Shown piece after piece: positions 27,975 through 41,143 of a stretch of 64,000 bases of DNA. A program made the position numbers and the translations under genes. The stretch comes from Amblyornis subalaris. Lineage: Eukaryota; Chordata; Aves; Passeriformes; Ptilonorhynchidae. The stretch is from assembly GCA_018881555.1 (NCBI GenBank), contig JACAXG010000092.1, positions 186,001 to 250,000 on the forward strand, written 5' to 3'. Positions within the stretch are counted from its first letter, which is position 1, and the number at the start of each line of letters is the position of its first letter. The notes under the pieces were generated by a model. The model ran no database searches. It saw nothing but the letters and a program-made list of their open reading frames with translations, and had not been told where the DNA came from.

Positions 27975-30900
27975 CATTTTAGAAAGAATTAATATAGAAT
28001 CAGATTTTACAGTATTCCGTGCTTATGTATAGTTACTCTGAGGTACTCCAGTGTGATCAGGAAAAAACACATCCAAACACAAAATTTCCTCATGGACTCC
28101 AAAAAGTAAATGTTTCTTGATTTAAGAGGAATTTCTTGCTGTATGAATGTAGCTTATCATGCACAGCATGCAATTCATAATAACTACTTTTGTACTCTCT
28201 TTTAAAATTGGAAATTATTTAAGATTTTTAAGATTTTAGTGTGGGATAAATACTGATCACTGAAATGTTTTTGTTATGGTTTTTTGAACAGTGATACTTT
28301 TAAAATACAGTTTGAAAAAATGTTAATGTAGAAATTAGATCTGCCAAAGTGCTGTCACCTAAATATGCTGTGGAGGGAACCCCAAACTTTTATCTGTCTA
28401 GTTGGTCCATGAAATTTTGTTGGATTCTGTTAGTTGTGCAATATCTGCAAAGATTACTAAGCCTGATTGTTATTTTAAAATTAAATAGGATAACAAGCAG
28501 TATTTCAAATAAGAGAGTCTTGGTTCAAGGATTGTTACCTTTCAACAAGATCAATAAGATAATCACTACAGACGTGTACTGTACTCTTTTACTAGTCAGC
28601 ATTTAGGAAATAGTAATAGATTTATTTCAGATTAATTTTAGTTATTTTATTATTGATAAATTCATAGTGGTTTAGCTCTTTGCAAATATTTATAGAGAAT
28701 AAACAATAGCACTTATGGGACTGGTGTGTTTGATTGCTGTTACCTAGTGGTTCTTTAGGGCTTAGTTCTAGCAAAATCTCTCTGTACACTTCATTATTGC
28801 AGTTTTCTTGGGTGCATGTTGGACTTCTGAGACACTACAACACATTCACCGAAGGAGCATACTTTGTTAATTGGAGCTGTCATTTATCTGTCCTTTGTAC
28901 TCCTTAATTCCTATGAGAACATTAGCCTAAAAGGCAAGGTGCCTAGACTGGAGCACGGAGCTAAAATGGGACTGGCATCTGGTTTCAGGTAGGTCCTGAG
29001 CAGCTTACATAAGTGCTGAAATAATAGAGTAAATTCTATGTTTAAGTACATGCGAAGTCCAATTTGTCAGCAAGGAAGGATGAAGCTAGTGAAAATATGT
29101 TTTGGGGGGTTTTTTTCTTCTTTTTTTTTTTCCTTTATGCCCTGCTACAGTAAGAAAGAAATTGTTCTATAAACAGGTAGACCTTGTAAAAAACTGTATT
29201 CTGTGCCATGATCACTTTAACAAGTTAGGCTACAAAAACTCTATGGGAAAAACAACCATCTTAATATTTGCTCTCCCTTCACCTGAATTACTAGGAAGTA
29301 TTAAAAAGCAACCAAAATAAAAAAACAGATCAAACCCACACAATCAAAACGAGATCCAAAGCTTCTCATCTAGATTTATCATTTTTTTTCCACAGGAAGG
29401 CACAGTTGTTGGCTTTTCATTCAGGTGCTATTCAATACCTTCATGTTGTTAACACAACAATCTTTATACTACTCCAGAATTACAGTTTTAAGAAAGCAAT
29501 TTACATAAAAACAAGTTTCTTGTTTATAGCTGTCAAGTTTGCCTTTCCTTTGGGATCTAATTCCTCAAGAGTCATCTGCTTCCTTCCAGGCACACATTCT
29601 CTCCTGATTCTTGGCCATTGAAAACATCATTGAAGTATTGTGGGGGTACAGAGTTCTTTGTACTTAAACATGCAAGTCTGGTACTTCATCTATATTTCCA
29701 TCCTATGTACAATGGATAGTTACCACAACTGTTAGCAACCAAACACCTAATAATATTGTTTTTCTGAACTATAATTCAAAACAATGGCTCCTTTATTCTC
29801 TTTCAGTTGTGCAGAGATTTTAAAGAAATGGTAGTATACAAGCTGGCCTTAGAAATGTATAGTCCAACCAAGAACTGCTCCCTAAATGTTTGTTGATAAA
29901 GGAAATAAGCTAGCTATTAGCAGTGAAAATTCACAGCTGTTTAATATAATAAATTGAAGCTTAAGTAACAATGGATCTATCATGGAAAAAACATTTTCAG
30001 ATAGATTACAATGTAGAAAGCATCAGAAGGAGCAAGGAAATTATTTTATTTTTCCCATATCCTGCATTAGCAATACACCCATTGTATGATTTAATTACAG
30101 TGTATCCTATAGATATATTAGACATACAGAAACTACGGGAAAAAAGTTAAGGAAAAAATCAAAATATGTCATGGTATATAAGGAATAGCTGTGATATGGG
30201 AATCACTGAAGAGTCCTGGTCTATTTACCTTTTGAGAAAAAAAGATTGAGATTTGTAGACAGAAGAAGAGATCACTAGAAAGTTAATAAATATCCATGAA
30301 ATCAGGTGTGGTGCAGAGAACACAAATAGGAAATAATAATTTAAATCTTGCATTGTTTAAAAAAACCTGATTGCACCAATATAAGTCAAAAGTTAAAAAA
30401 TGTGCACGAAGCTAAAAATGTTTTTTCTTTTCTTTGCCCATGCACAGGATTTATGAAACCAATTGCCAAAGGATGTGGAGGGACCAGACAATAGGAATTT
30501 GTTAGAAAGGATATCAGACACATTTTCAAGGATAGGATTTCTGATTCTAAGGCAATCTATAACTTAAAAATTCTGTAAATGGATGAGTGCTGGAACCTGA
30601 GAGGTTAATGAGAAACCACCAGATCAATGCTTGCCATGAATTTATTTTTTCTAAAAATATCCAGGGTGATGATGAAGGCTGACTTCTGTTCTAATTCACA
30701 AGGAAAGTAAATAAAGTTTGATCAGTTACATTTGCAGAAAAAGCAAACCACCTGGAAATAGTTTTTCCATTGTATAGTCATTGTATAATAGAGACAGAGT
30801 GTGGGAAGAGCACAAAGATGTCAGCAGGGTCACAGTGGTGTTTTCCAACATAGTGCTTTCTGTGTTTCTTGTGCTACTTGTAATGTCTCCCAAATTCCCA

Positions 30901-31906
30901 GATTATTCATTTTCTGCCTAATTGGTTTGCAGTAACATATTCTGCTTTCTCCTCTTTTTGCTAATCATAATTATGTTACGAAATCATGACATTAACATTC
31001 TCTTGGTGTATTAGTAACATGTTGATTATCACAATACATTAATATCTTTTCTACAAAAATATATTTACTCGAAGACTATTTTTTTATTTCATTAAGTTTC
31101 CTGGCTCATTTTTGTTTCAAAGGCTGTTATTTAGAATGAAAAAAATAAGTTTCTTTACCAAAAGTCAACATAATTCCACTGAGCTCCAGAAGACTTGAGC
31201 ACTAATCCCGTGCAGTATTTCCACATGAAAAACATTGAAACATGAAAACTGTACTCAGTTTCAGGGTCCAAAATTGAAATTAAACTAGGGAATCACACCC
31301 AAAAAATTCGAACTGTTGTCTGGTAAACCAGACAGTGGCCGAAAAAGGTCAGTAACAATTGATTGCAATGGAGCCGCTCAAGTGAATACAGATTATCTGA
31401 CTGAAAAGCTGATGCAGCCTCACATCCTAAACTATTAACACAAACACCTGCAAGGGGAATGAGTATACTGAGAATACTTATACTGTCACGATGTCAAAGG
31501 CACACGTTAATCCCAAATTTCTTTATTAAAAAAAAAAAAAGACATAAACATGGGATTGACATTCAGATAACAAACATCACGAGCTTCTACTCTGTTATTT
31601 GAGAGGGAGCTGCATCAACCTGGTTTATTATTCACAACTATCCAGTCATTAGCAAGTCAAAACATTTGTTTGCAACAAGTTTATAGAGGTGACACATTAC
31701 AATATTCCCATCCAAACACACTACAGGTATAATTTTTTTCACCTTTTCACCAAAGCCTAGCACCTTTTCCTTATAATAGTCGCATAACAGTAAGAAAAGC
31801 GGGAACTTTCATGCCTTTGCAAACTTCCAGATTTAAAGCATAGATCTTCTTCCACAGCAAGAGATACTGAGACCTCATTATAAAATTCCTGCTTCTGGTA
31901 ACAATA

Positions 31907-32425
31907 TGTAAGATACGCAGCCGGTGCCAGCGGCTCCAGCGGCCCCAGCGCAGGGCCCGGCTGAGCCCCTCAGGCACGGGCGGGCGGGCGAGAGCCCCGG
32001 GGAAAGGAAAGCCCGGGCAAGGGAGGGCAAAACGCTGCCCGGCAGCCGGGGCTGAGGGAGGGGAACCGAGCGAGAAACAGCCCTGCGAGCCCCGAGGGGA
32101 GAGCGGGAGCAGGGACGGAGGGCGGGAGAGACCCGGCAGGGATGGCCCTGCGGCCTGGGAGAGACCCCGGCGGGGCAGGGGTTTCCCTGCGGCCTGCGGG
32201 AAGGACCCACGATGGAGCGGGGGAAAGCGTGAGGAGGAAGGAATAGCAGAGAAGAGCTGTTATGGACTGATAGCAGCTTCTCATTCCCCATCCCTCTGCA
32301 CCACTTGGGATGATGATGTACAGGAGTCAGGAGAGAAGGAGCAAAGCTGAGCCTGAGAAGGGGGAAGGGGTTAGTGTCAGGAGGGTCTTCCGTTCCTATT
32401 TATAATTTAAATTAATCNCATTTTA
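31907..32425 (+). mobile_element. ERV LTR with GC-rich U3, 3' end lost
   Basis: A CpG-rich block begins at TGTAAGATACGC and is clearly homologous to 45.97-46.2 kb: about 180 bases from CCAGCGGCCCCAGCGCAGGG to GGAGAGACCCGGCAGG are nearly identical. It then continues with homologous words GCTGTTAYGGACTGA and TTCCCCATCCCTCTGC and fades at ATTTATAATTTAAATTAAT, where the polyadenylation region of the family lies. The R-U5 end seen at 11.8 and 46.5 kb is missing. The copy contains an internal duplication at about 32127-32197 that the 45.9-kb copy lacks. The open frames of 104 and 137 codons on the minus strand are by-products of GC-rich sequence. No retroviral genes lie near, so this is a solo LTR. 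Confidence 0.8.
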
Positions 32426-35400
32426 TAGGGTGACTATATTTACAAATAGCACTTCAGGAGACATCTGTATAATANCCTTTACTGTCTATTTGACATTCTA
32501 AAATGTTCATTTGTTAAAAAAGGTTCAGTTTTAAAGTTATTAATTAGCTTCAGCTATTCTGGAAACATACCCAGCTTGTGAACAGAAACATGACTTCTGT
32601 TTAATTTATTTTTCTAGTTGCTGAACAAGGAAACAAGATCACTTTCATACCAAAAAATAAGAAAAAACTTTCGGTAAGAAAATGGAATTGTCTTCATCAG
32701 CATCACTACAGTTTGGATCAGCACCTTGTCTTTGATTTGGGAAAGACTAATCTACTTGCAAGAACTAAATCAAGGTCTGCATTTAATAGTTCCACCAGAT
32801 ATGTAATATAATTGAGACCCTCCATGAACTTGTAATGAAATATTTTTACTTTGTTAAGTATTTTGTTAAGAATGTGAAGACATGTATCAGCAGAATATAT
32901 TTCTTTCACACATTACTGTGCATTAGGAGAAAATATTAACCCCTGGCTCAAATGTCCTTAGAGGGTTGGAAGTTACTTCACTGCAAAGATATCTGGAATC
33001 CTAAACTTGCCTTTCTTTTTCCTAGTGCCAGTTTTGAGCCTTCCCCTCCTGCAGCTCTGCTGGGGGACCTTGTAGGTAGAAACCTGGTATTTTTCCTTGT
33101 GACAGTTACAGTAGTTCTCCAGAGTTTCTGTAATGAAAGGTGAACAAGGTCTGTTCTGAGTTCTTTCTAGGGCTAGGATTCTGTAAGACATCAGAGACAA
33201 TCCTAGAGGATATAAATATATATATTGCACTCATCCTTTCAGCTAGTTTCAGTGTTTCCCCCTGTCTTTGGCTATTCAGGATCTGTAAAGGAAAGCTGTG
33301 GTCTCTCTCCCTTATATCAGTATCACCTCTCAGTCTTTCTCAACAGCTTAATCATGTATCTGTGGCTGCTTCCTAGTGTTGCAAGACTAAAGGACTCATA
33401 TTTAGCTTTTGAGTCTTTTTGTATCAAATAAGTATTTTTGGAAAGAAGACAAGTTTCTGCCAAAACATAATGCATGATGTATTTCAAGAGTTCACAAAGT
33501 TCTAATATATGACCAGAAAATGATTGCTGAGAAAGGATAATTGGCTAGACATATAAAACAGCTTTAACTCCCCTCACATGTTTAGCTTAATAGTTTTCTT
33601 AAGGGCATTCATGTTTTCATGGTCCCAATAAAGGTTAACAGAGGTCTGCTGTAAAAGGTCTTAGCCCTGTTTAGCATTAGCTTGTTATCAGGTCAGCCCA
33701 AATAGAGAAGTTCTGCAGCACAGTTCCAGATTCCTTATTTCCCTTTTTTTTTTCCAAATTTTTTTGTTTTTCTAACAAATACATATATTGCATTGACTAC
33801 AGTTTTCGTGCCCTTTAATAGCTTAGTACATACTTAAACAAAAATTTAGACTTAAGTGCTTTAATACTTTTACATTTCCTGATGGAGACACTGAGAAAGA
33901 TTCTTCCCGCTATTTATTTCCCTGAAATGTAGTACAGCCAGCTTTTGCCGATTGATATTGCAGTGGTTCACATACATCACCAGCTCTCAAACACCACCTC
34001 CTGTCCAGTGTTACTGAGCAACAGCATGACTGGTGCTGCATTGCAATGGCAGACATTTTGATCACTATTTCTATAGAACTAAATGCCTGACATCCTTCTA
34101 TACNTTGTCTAATAAAAGCCTTTGGCTTTATTCAGGAAAAGAAATTCGGCACAGGTTTGTTTCAAATATAGTACTGCAACATGGATGCAGTCTGGTCCCA
34201 AGCTGATGTAATGTTGAGATTTTTACATTTTGAAATTGTTTCCTGTGCTTTTTGCTTCATTTTTTTTAATACATATTTTCCTATTTTCAATTAAAACATA
34301 TAACTTTATTGTCTTCTAGAGGATTTCTATTTTTTTTGATCAGGTGTGCAAATGCATAATAATTCCAACAGCAACAATGCAAACTTAAAAAGGAGATAAT
34401 TTTTGCCTCAGCTCCCAGGTATGAATCAGTAAAAACAGAGAGAGAGCTTTAACCTCTTTCTCTAGATAATCGTGGATGGTACATATGCTGGTTTAGACAC
34501 CTGCTGTAATTTACAATGGACTGCAGATACCTCCAGCTCTGCCATGTGTGGAACACCTCAGGGGAGCATTGCAGAAGCTAACTGCCATCATGGTGCAGAA
34601 GAGGTTTCCCCTCCTCTCTGTTCTTGATCTCTGTCACCTTCTGGTCATGACTCTGACACTGGCTGCTGACAAGATGAGTGATGTAAGAACTAATACCACA
34701 GCACTATCTCAAATAATCCTGTCAAGTTAGGTGTTCTGCTGGTTTAGGGTCATTTTATACTGATATGAAGAAGGGGGGGAGGGTATTCAAGAAGAGAGAA
34801 GAAGCCATGCTGTGATAAAATAGCTGAAGTTTGCTGCCTTTAGGCTCAAGTTCAATCCGTAATGTTATGTGCACTATTTAGAGACCATTGCATAGTATGC
34901 AATGTTTACGTGGACCATCATGCCGAAAAGAAGCAAGACAACACGTCTCTTCCAGTTATTTTTGGAGCAGTACTAAACACAGAACAGTAGAATGTACTGT
35001 AAAATATGCTGAAAGGTATGTAGTAAGACTGTAATTTCAGTTGAAGTGCACTGATAGACAAGTAAAGAGGACAGGGAAGACAGAATTGTTTCTTAATGGA
35101 ACTCTGACACAGAATTATGTCAATGAATTACAGTCCTATCTTTCTTTTTCATGCATACAATGTAATTTAGTTTAATAATATGTGGAAAATGAGGTATTGA
35201 TGACAGCAAGTAATTTTTTAAGGTCCTTTTTGGAGGGGCTGCTTTTCAATAACCCATTAAGAACTGGGGAAAAAAAAAATTCAGGTTTTTAAGCCACTTT
35301 TCCCCATAATGTTTCATGACATTTTGAAATAATTCTTTAAATTGCATTGTAAAAAGATTATTACTTTTTGAAATAATCTGCAAACTGGAAAAAAAAAATC

Positions 35401-36412
35401 TTTGCCTACAACCCTTGTCTTTCAAACAACACTTTTTCCATTCAAAATACTTTTTAATTACTAATGGATGTGTAAATAAATTTTGAGAGTTATTTGGCAC
35501 GAAATAGTGACAGGAGAGCATTAAGTTTTCCTGCCAAATACTTCAAGGCACATTTTGTGAGTAAAACACAAATATGTATTTCTTGATTCAGAGCTGTAGA
35601 CAGAAATTTCAAATACAATAGACAATTGCAAGAAATATAGTTCCACCAATAGGCACNAATGTTATCTAACAGCCATTCAAATAGTATTTGAATTTTCCTT
35701 CCTCCTTCTTCTGTACATCCACAAAAGGTAGTTCATGTTAAACAAAAAAAAAATCAGCTACTACTTAGCTTATGTATGCAAAGTTATAAATTTGAGTGTT
35801 AAATTTGAGATCAATGATGATATAGCTATTAACCCATCCTCCAAGCATTCACATTCAATACATTAACACTTGCTAAACCTCACAGCTGGGTATCAAAACT
35901 GAAGTAGAAACCACAAACAGCAGTTGCAAAAAGGTAGTGAGACTGATTTTCTTTTTTGGCCTTTCAGCTGTATACCTCAAAGTATGAGCCCTCTTTACCC
36001 ATCTTGTCAAGATTTGGTAGGACAATCTTCTGTTTATTTTTTTTCTGTTTTAACCACTAACAGAGACAAAAAAGACTATCATAATCCAATGCTGTTCTCT
36101 TTCTCTCAGATGATAACTTTCATGTCTCACGTTTTCCATGGACAGCTAACCGTATGGAAACCTCTCTTCCAATCCATTTGAATAAAACAGAGTAGCCATG
36201 GCATCAGGCATCTTCCTCAGATGTGTGGGACTATGGCACTCAGTGCTAAAAAGCAGCATTTGTTGATGTCTGCCATGCTGCAGACCAGCATCCAGTTCTG
36301 TGAATTTCCCTGCTCTGCTCTATCCATACCTTACACTGGAATGGAGGAGAAAATTCTCCTCTACTTCAGATAAGTAGTTATCTGCCCCTCAGCCAAGACA
36401 GGGTAAGAAAGA
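32426..36412. other. Non-genic AT-rich stretch
   Basis: No gene or clear repeat recognised. Several open frames of 60-90 codons around 33.0-33.4 kb overlap in different frames and strands with no recognisable domain. Confidence 0.55.
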
Positions 36413-36540
36413 CTAGACTAGACTAGACTAGAACAGAGTAGAGTAGAATAGAACAGAACAGAACAGAACAGAACAGAACAGAACAGAACAGAACAGAACA
36501 GAATAGAATAGAATAGAATAGAATAGAATAGAATAGAATA
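36413..36540 (-). repeat. (GAACA/GAATA)n pentanucleotide array: expanded CR1 tail
   Basis: About 25 five-base units run from GACTA through GAGTA and GAACA to GAATA, directly before the 3' untranslated region of a minus-oriented CR1. On the minus strand the array reads (TATTC)n/(TGTTC)n, a change of period from the usual eight-base ATTCTATG tail of CR1. The graded variants suggest slippage growth. Confidence 0.9.
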
Positions 36541-36872
36541 GTTTCAGTTGGCAGGAAGGAACCTACAACAATCATCTAATCCAACTGCCTGACCACTGCA
36601 GAGCTGACCAAAAGTTAAGGGCGTTGTCCAAATACCTCTTAAGCACTGACAGTCATGGGGCATCAACCACCTCTCTAGGAAGCCAGTTCCAGTGTTTGAC
36701 CATCCTCTTGGTAAAGAAGTGTTTCCTAGTATCTAAGACCTCCTCTAATGCAGCTTTGAACTCTTCATATGCAACCTGTCACTGCATAACAGGGTGAAGA
36801 AATCAGCACAANCCTCTCTCCTACCCCTCCTCAAGTATCTTTAGAGGGCAATGGAGTCTCCCTCCATCCTTC
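36541..36872 (-). mobile_element. CR1 LINE 3' end, minus orientation, 5'-truncated
   Basis: Reading on the minus strand from right to left, the end of ORF2 and the 3' untranslated region are present. Conserved words such as GTCATGGGGCATCAACCACC and GAAGCCAGTTCCAGTGTTTG also occur, slightly changed, in the minus CR1 at 50.88 kb. The 3' end runs into the pentanucleotide array. The 5' end meets the next CR1 at about 36865-36880. Confidence 0.85.
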
Positions 36873-38530
36873 TTTGTCTCCGTTTTTAGTACCAAGACTG
36901 ACTTCTCCTTAGGGTACCCAGCCCCTGGAGCTGGAAGACAGACATGAGGAGCAGANTGAAGTCCCCATAAACCAGGAGGAAACAGTGACCTGCTGCTCCA
37001 CATAAACTTGCACAAGTCTATGAGGCCAAAGGGAATCCATCCAAAGGTACTGAGGGAGCTGGTGAAAGAGCTCACCAAGCCACTTTCCATCATTTAGCAG
37101 CAGTTCTGACTAACTGGAGAGTTCACAGACATCTAGAGGTTACCAAAAGTGATGCCCATGTACAGGAAGAGCCAGAAGTAGAATCCAGGGAACTACAGGT
37201 CTGTCAGCCTGACCTCGGTGCTGGTGAAGACCATGCAGCAGATCATCTTGCGTGCGATCACACATCATGTGCAGGACAACCAGGATATCAGGCAGCATGG
37301 GTTTATAAAAAGTAGGTCTTGCTTGACTAACCTGGTCTCCTTCTATGAAAAGGTGACCTGTCTAATGGANGAGCGAAAGGTTGTGAATGCTGTCTCTTTG
37401 GATCTTAGTAAAGTTTTTGGCATTATCTTCCACAACATTCTTCTTGAGAAACTGGCTGGTCACATCTTGGTCGGGTGTACTCTTCAATGGGTTAAAAATG
37501 GGCTGGATGGTTGACTCCAAAGAGCAATGGTGAATGGTGCTACATCCAGTTCGTGGCCAGTCATGAGTGGGCTTCCCCAGGACTCAGTACTGGAGCCAAT
37601 TCTCTTTATTATCTTTATCTGTGATCTGAATGAGGGGATCATGTGCACCCTCAGCAAGTTTAGAGGTGACACCAAGTTGGGTGGCAATGTTGATCTGCTA
37701 GAGGGCAGGAAGACTGCAGAGGAATTTGGACAGGCTGGATTGATGGGGCAAAGCCAATTTTTTGAGGTTGAACAAAATGCCAGATCCTTCACTTTGGCTA
37801 CAACAACCCCATTGAGTACTACAGGCTAGGGGACGAACAGGTCCAAAGTCNCCTGATGGAAAAAGACCTTGGGGAGCTGGTCAACAGCCAACTAAATATG
37901 GGCCAGCGTGTGCCCAGGTGGCCAAGAAAGCCAATGGCATCCTGACTTGTGCCAAAAATAGTGTGGCCAGCAGGACCAGGGCAGTGATTGTCCCACAGTA
38001 CTTGGCACTGGCGAGGTCACANCTTGAACCCTGTGCTCAGTTCTGNGCCCCTCACTACAAGAAGGACACTGAGGTGCTGGAGCATGTCCAGAGAAGGGCA
38101 ACAGAGCTGGTAAAGGGTCTGGAGCACAAGTCTGATGAGGAGTGGCTGAGGGAACTGGGGTTGTTTAGCCTGGAGAAAAGGAGGATGAGGGGAGACGTTA
38201 TCNATCCCTACAACTACCTGAAAGGAGGTTGTAGCCAAGTGGGAGTTGGTGTTTTCTCCCAAGTAACAAACAACAAGACAAGAGAAAATTACTTCAAGTT
38301 GCAACATGGGAGGTTTAGATTTGATATTAGGAAAAAATTTTCACTGTAAGGGTGGTCAGGCATTAGAACAGGCTGCCTAAAGAAGTGGTGGAATAACCAT
38401 CCCCAAAAGTGGTCAAAAAATCTGTGGATGCGGCACTTGGGAATGTGGTTTAGCGGCAAACATGGTGGTTTTGGGTGGACTCTGTGATCTTAAGGGTCTT
38501 TTCCAACCTTAACAATTCTATGATTCTATG
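36873..38530 (+). mobile_element. CR1 LINE with degraded reverse transcriptase, 5'-truncated
   Basis: This is the longest CR1 here. It begins just upstream of the reverse transcriptase region and retains most of that domain plus the C-terminal part of ORF2. Recognisable blocks: GIHPKVLREL (about 37032-37061), NYRSVSLTSVLVK (about 37190-37230), HGFIKSRSCLTNL, LEPILFIIFICDLNEG (about 37580-37636), RGDTKLGG (about 37662-37685), [12 protein letters not shown] (about 37986-38021), [16 protein letters not shown] and [14 protein letters not shown] (about 38080-38205). The catalytic box, normally FADD, reads FRGD. There are stops (for example 37512-37514) and a frameshift between 37.8 and 37.92 kb. 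It ends in ATTCTATGATTCTATG at 38515-38530. It is inactive. Confidence 0.95.
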
Positions 38531-39070
38531 TAACAAGCCTATGGGAAAATTCTATGGGCTATGGAATAAATCAATATTTAGTAAATTAAGATGCCTTTGT
38601 TAGTGACCTTGTTTGAAAATCCACCCTTTTATGTATCTGTCTGAAAAAAGTTCAACTAAATTTCACTGAAATCAAAACCAAAAAANTTCCTGTGACCTTA
38701 CTAATTAGATCAAAATTCTAAAACTTCCTAAGTAATAGAAAGAAAATCCTAACTATATGTCAGTGAAACTCAGGATTTTGCCACCCTGTTCTATTAAATT
38801 TTGTAGAAACCTGTCCAATATATTCAACAGATACGAGCCGAAATAAAAATTNGATTTCCCATTATACTATACAAATATATGTATTCAAGTCCCCCACAAA
38901 TATCCAACTACCTATGCTGGCACATTCCTAAATATCCACTTTATGGTGGAAANGGAATACTAGATTGTAAGAACCGAAAGGAACAGGTTAGTTCAATTTG
39001 AAATACACAAGTTCACTGATCAGCTTAGTTTTACCCTTTTCTTTTTAGTTCTATTTTCATTCCCANGCCT

Positions 39071-39126
39071 GGCACTTTCAGTTTTCCTGCAGATAGGCTG
39101 GCACTTTCAGTTTTCTTGCAGATTCC
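39071..39126. repeat. Two-copy tandem repeat, period 29
   Basis: GGCACTTTCAGTTTTCCTGC at 39071 is repeated as GGCACTTTCAGTTTTCTTGC at 39100, with AGAT following in both. Confidence 0.9.
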
Positions 39127-41143
39127 CTCCTGAATTTGCTTATGTTCTCTTAGTTCCCTTCTAGCTTTCTCAGTACCTTCTCAAGACATGAGAATGCAAC
39201 AAATGGGTAGAAAGGAGCAGAAACTTTGTTGTAAAAGCAAAAATCCAGGAAAAAATTCTCATTTGATCATTTATGTTGAACATAAATATTAAGAATGACA
39301 GCTGGAAACTATTCTTTCAATATAGTCAAAGCAAAATATCTTTATTTTTTTGAAATTCCTTCATGACTTTGTTTTTAAATAAAATTGCATCTATACTGAG
39401 AAACTCTGACAATGTTTTGTGCATTAAAAATGNTACTTCACAGTGAAAGGAACTTGTCTTAAAAGTTTTACACTAGTTTCCTAATGCAAAAATAACCTGT
39501 AAGAAAGAAGAATATTTTAAATATTTTCTTGTATGTGTTTTGTATGCCACTCTAATTTTTTGGAGTTTCATCTCACAACCATGTTAATTACACCTTGTGA
39601 GTTAATGTAGTGCTTATGAATAAAAGACAGTAAGGAAAACTATAGAGTTTGACTGTTGATACTAACAGACTTTTTGTTGTTCTAGCACAATGAAATATTT
39701 AGGTGTTTCCNTAGATCAGTGCAGAAAAAGAATTAATCTTCATTACAGAAAGAAGATTATTTTGACATATGGATATTCTTGGGTTAATATCACATTTAAC
39801 TACAGATTTTCAACTCCCATGATATTTTACCCTGAATATGTGTATAAAGAACAATTTTATCCTCTATCTTAGCAAATTAAAAGCTTAAGAGAAATAATAT
39901 TCTTCTAGTATTTGCCGCTATGATAAGCTGTCAAAATTCCTGATTCATCTTGTACTTGTTTTGGTTTGAATTCTAATTCTTTTAAAGTGAGTGGTCAGAA
40001 TTATGCACAGCATTTCAGANGATATTTTACTAAACCCATGTTCAATTGTACTAGTCTTTCTCTCTATTGAGAAAAGATTATGTTATTATCAACCACAATA
40101 TATTGGCACTTCACATCATTCAGCAATGAATTGCAGAACTCTCTCTCCTTTGCCATTTCCACTGGTAAACTTCTTAGATTAACACTGGTCTCTGTAATTA
40201 CACTGATGTGTAACATAGCATCTTCTTCTATTAGCTCTAAAATTTATTTTGATTACTCTAGTTTTCAGAAAGCAGGNATTCTTGAATGTTATTTCAGTGT
40301 TCTCCCTGTTAAGAACATCCACAATTTGCTATTTGTGTCACAACACTGCTGAAAATGTTATTTACTACTTCAATAAAAAAAAAAAATCCCATTATCTATC
40401 TACTTAATGCTGAGGTTAATGTCGATGTTATTCTCCTTTTAGTTAATTGCATACTTTTTTCACAATCTCTTTACTAACTTCCTCTTATCTATTTCCACTG
40501 ATTCACCTTGTAGTACTGTACCTGGTGCTTTTGACCAGATAGGAGAGAGATATATTTGTTTTGTCTACAGAAATCACTATGCTTATTTAAAAAGAAAAAA
40601 ACGAGCACCACCTCCCCCCCACCAAAGAAACAACAACAGCAACAAATTAGAAGCTAGTTTGAAATTATCTACTTTTCCACTTAATGTCATCTCAACTATT
40701 CTTTCCCTCTAGATTAGCTCAGAAATATCACTCACTCTTGGCCAAGCATCAACTTCTTATTCTCACTCTTGCCAATGTAGATTTTCACCTAGCAACAAGT
40801 GGTGCTATTTGCAGCCATCATATGAATCATGCTCTTGCAATTTCAATATAAAACTCTCACCCATTGTAAAAAAAAAAAAAAATCCTATAATTAGAGTTAT
40901 CTGAAACTTTAAGGTTATACGAAGTTTAACTACAGCTTTAGATAGAACAGATAAAGTGTTGCAAGAACATATATCCTTATTCGGTGATGGAAAGAAAGAC
41001 TAAATGACTGCTTTTAGCCCAGTATGACCTGCAGTAACCATAAAATTATTGCTTAGTCAAGCAGGAAGATAGCTGCTAGGAACTGAGCCACTGAGATATT
41101 TTTGGATAACAGAAGATATAATCTGTTGTGAGTGTGGTTCACT

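Larger units (their letters stand above)
20926..31906. other. 11-kb repeat-poor AT-rich stretch
   Basis: No recognisable transposon, RNA gene or coding region over 11 kb. The longest open frames (21213-21557 minus, 114 codons; 21367-21690 plus, 107 codons) overlap each other and show no known motif. Small features are a cluster of TTGAT/ATCAAC inverted words at 22834-22876, and an ATCATTCTA repeat at 27912-27974. This is a good place to look for conserved non-coding elements. Confidence 0.6.

Noticed and set aside
31520..31545. A-run near 31.53 kb as the tail of a processed pseudogene
   Set aside because: No adjacent sequence on either side reads as a known transcript, and no target duplication is visible.
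31878..32291. 137-codon minus-strand frame as a possible proline-rich protein
   Set aside because: Same reason: it lies in the GC-rich LTR and has no domain. The frame is not kept in the second copy.
36413..36540. CRISPR-like or satellite array
   Set aside because: Units are five bases with no spacers and continue into a CR1 3' end. It is a microsatellite in a eukaryotic genome.
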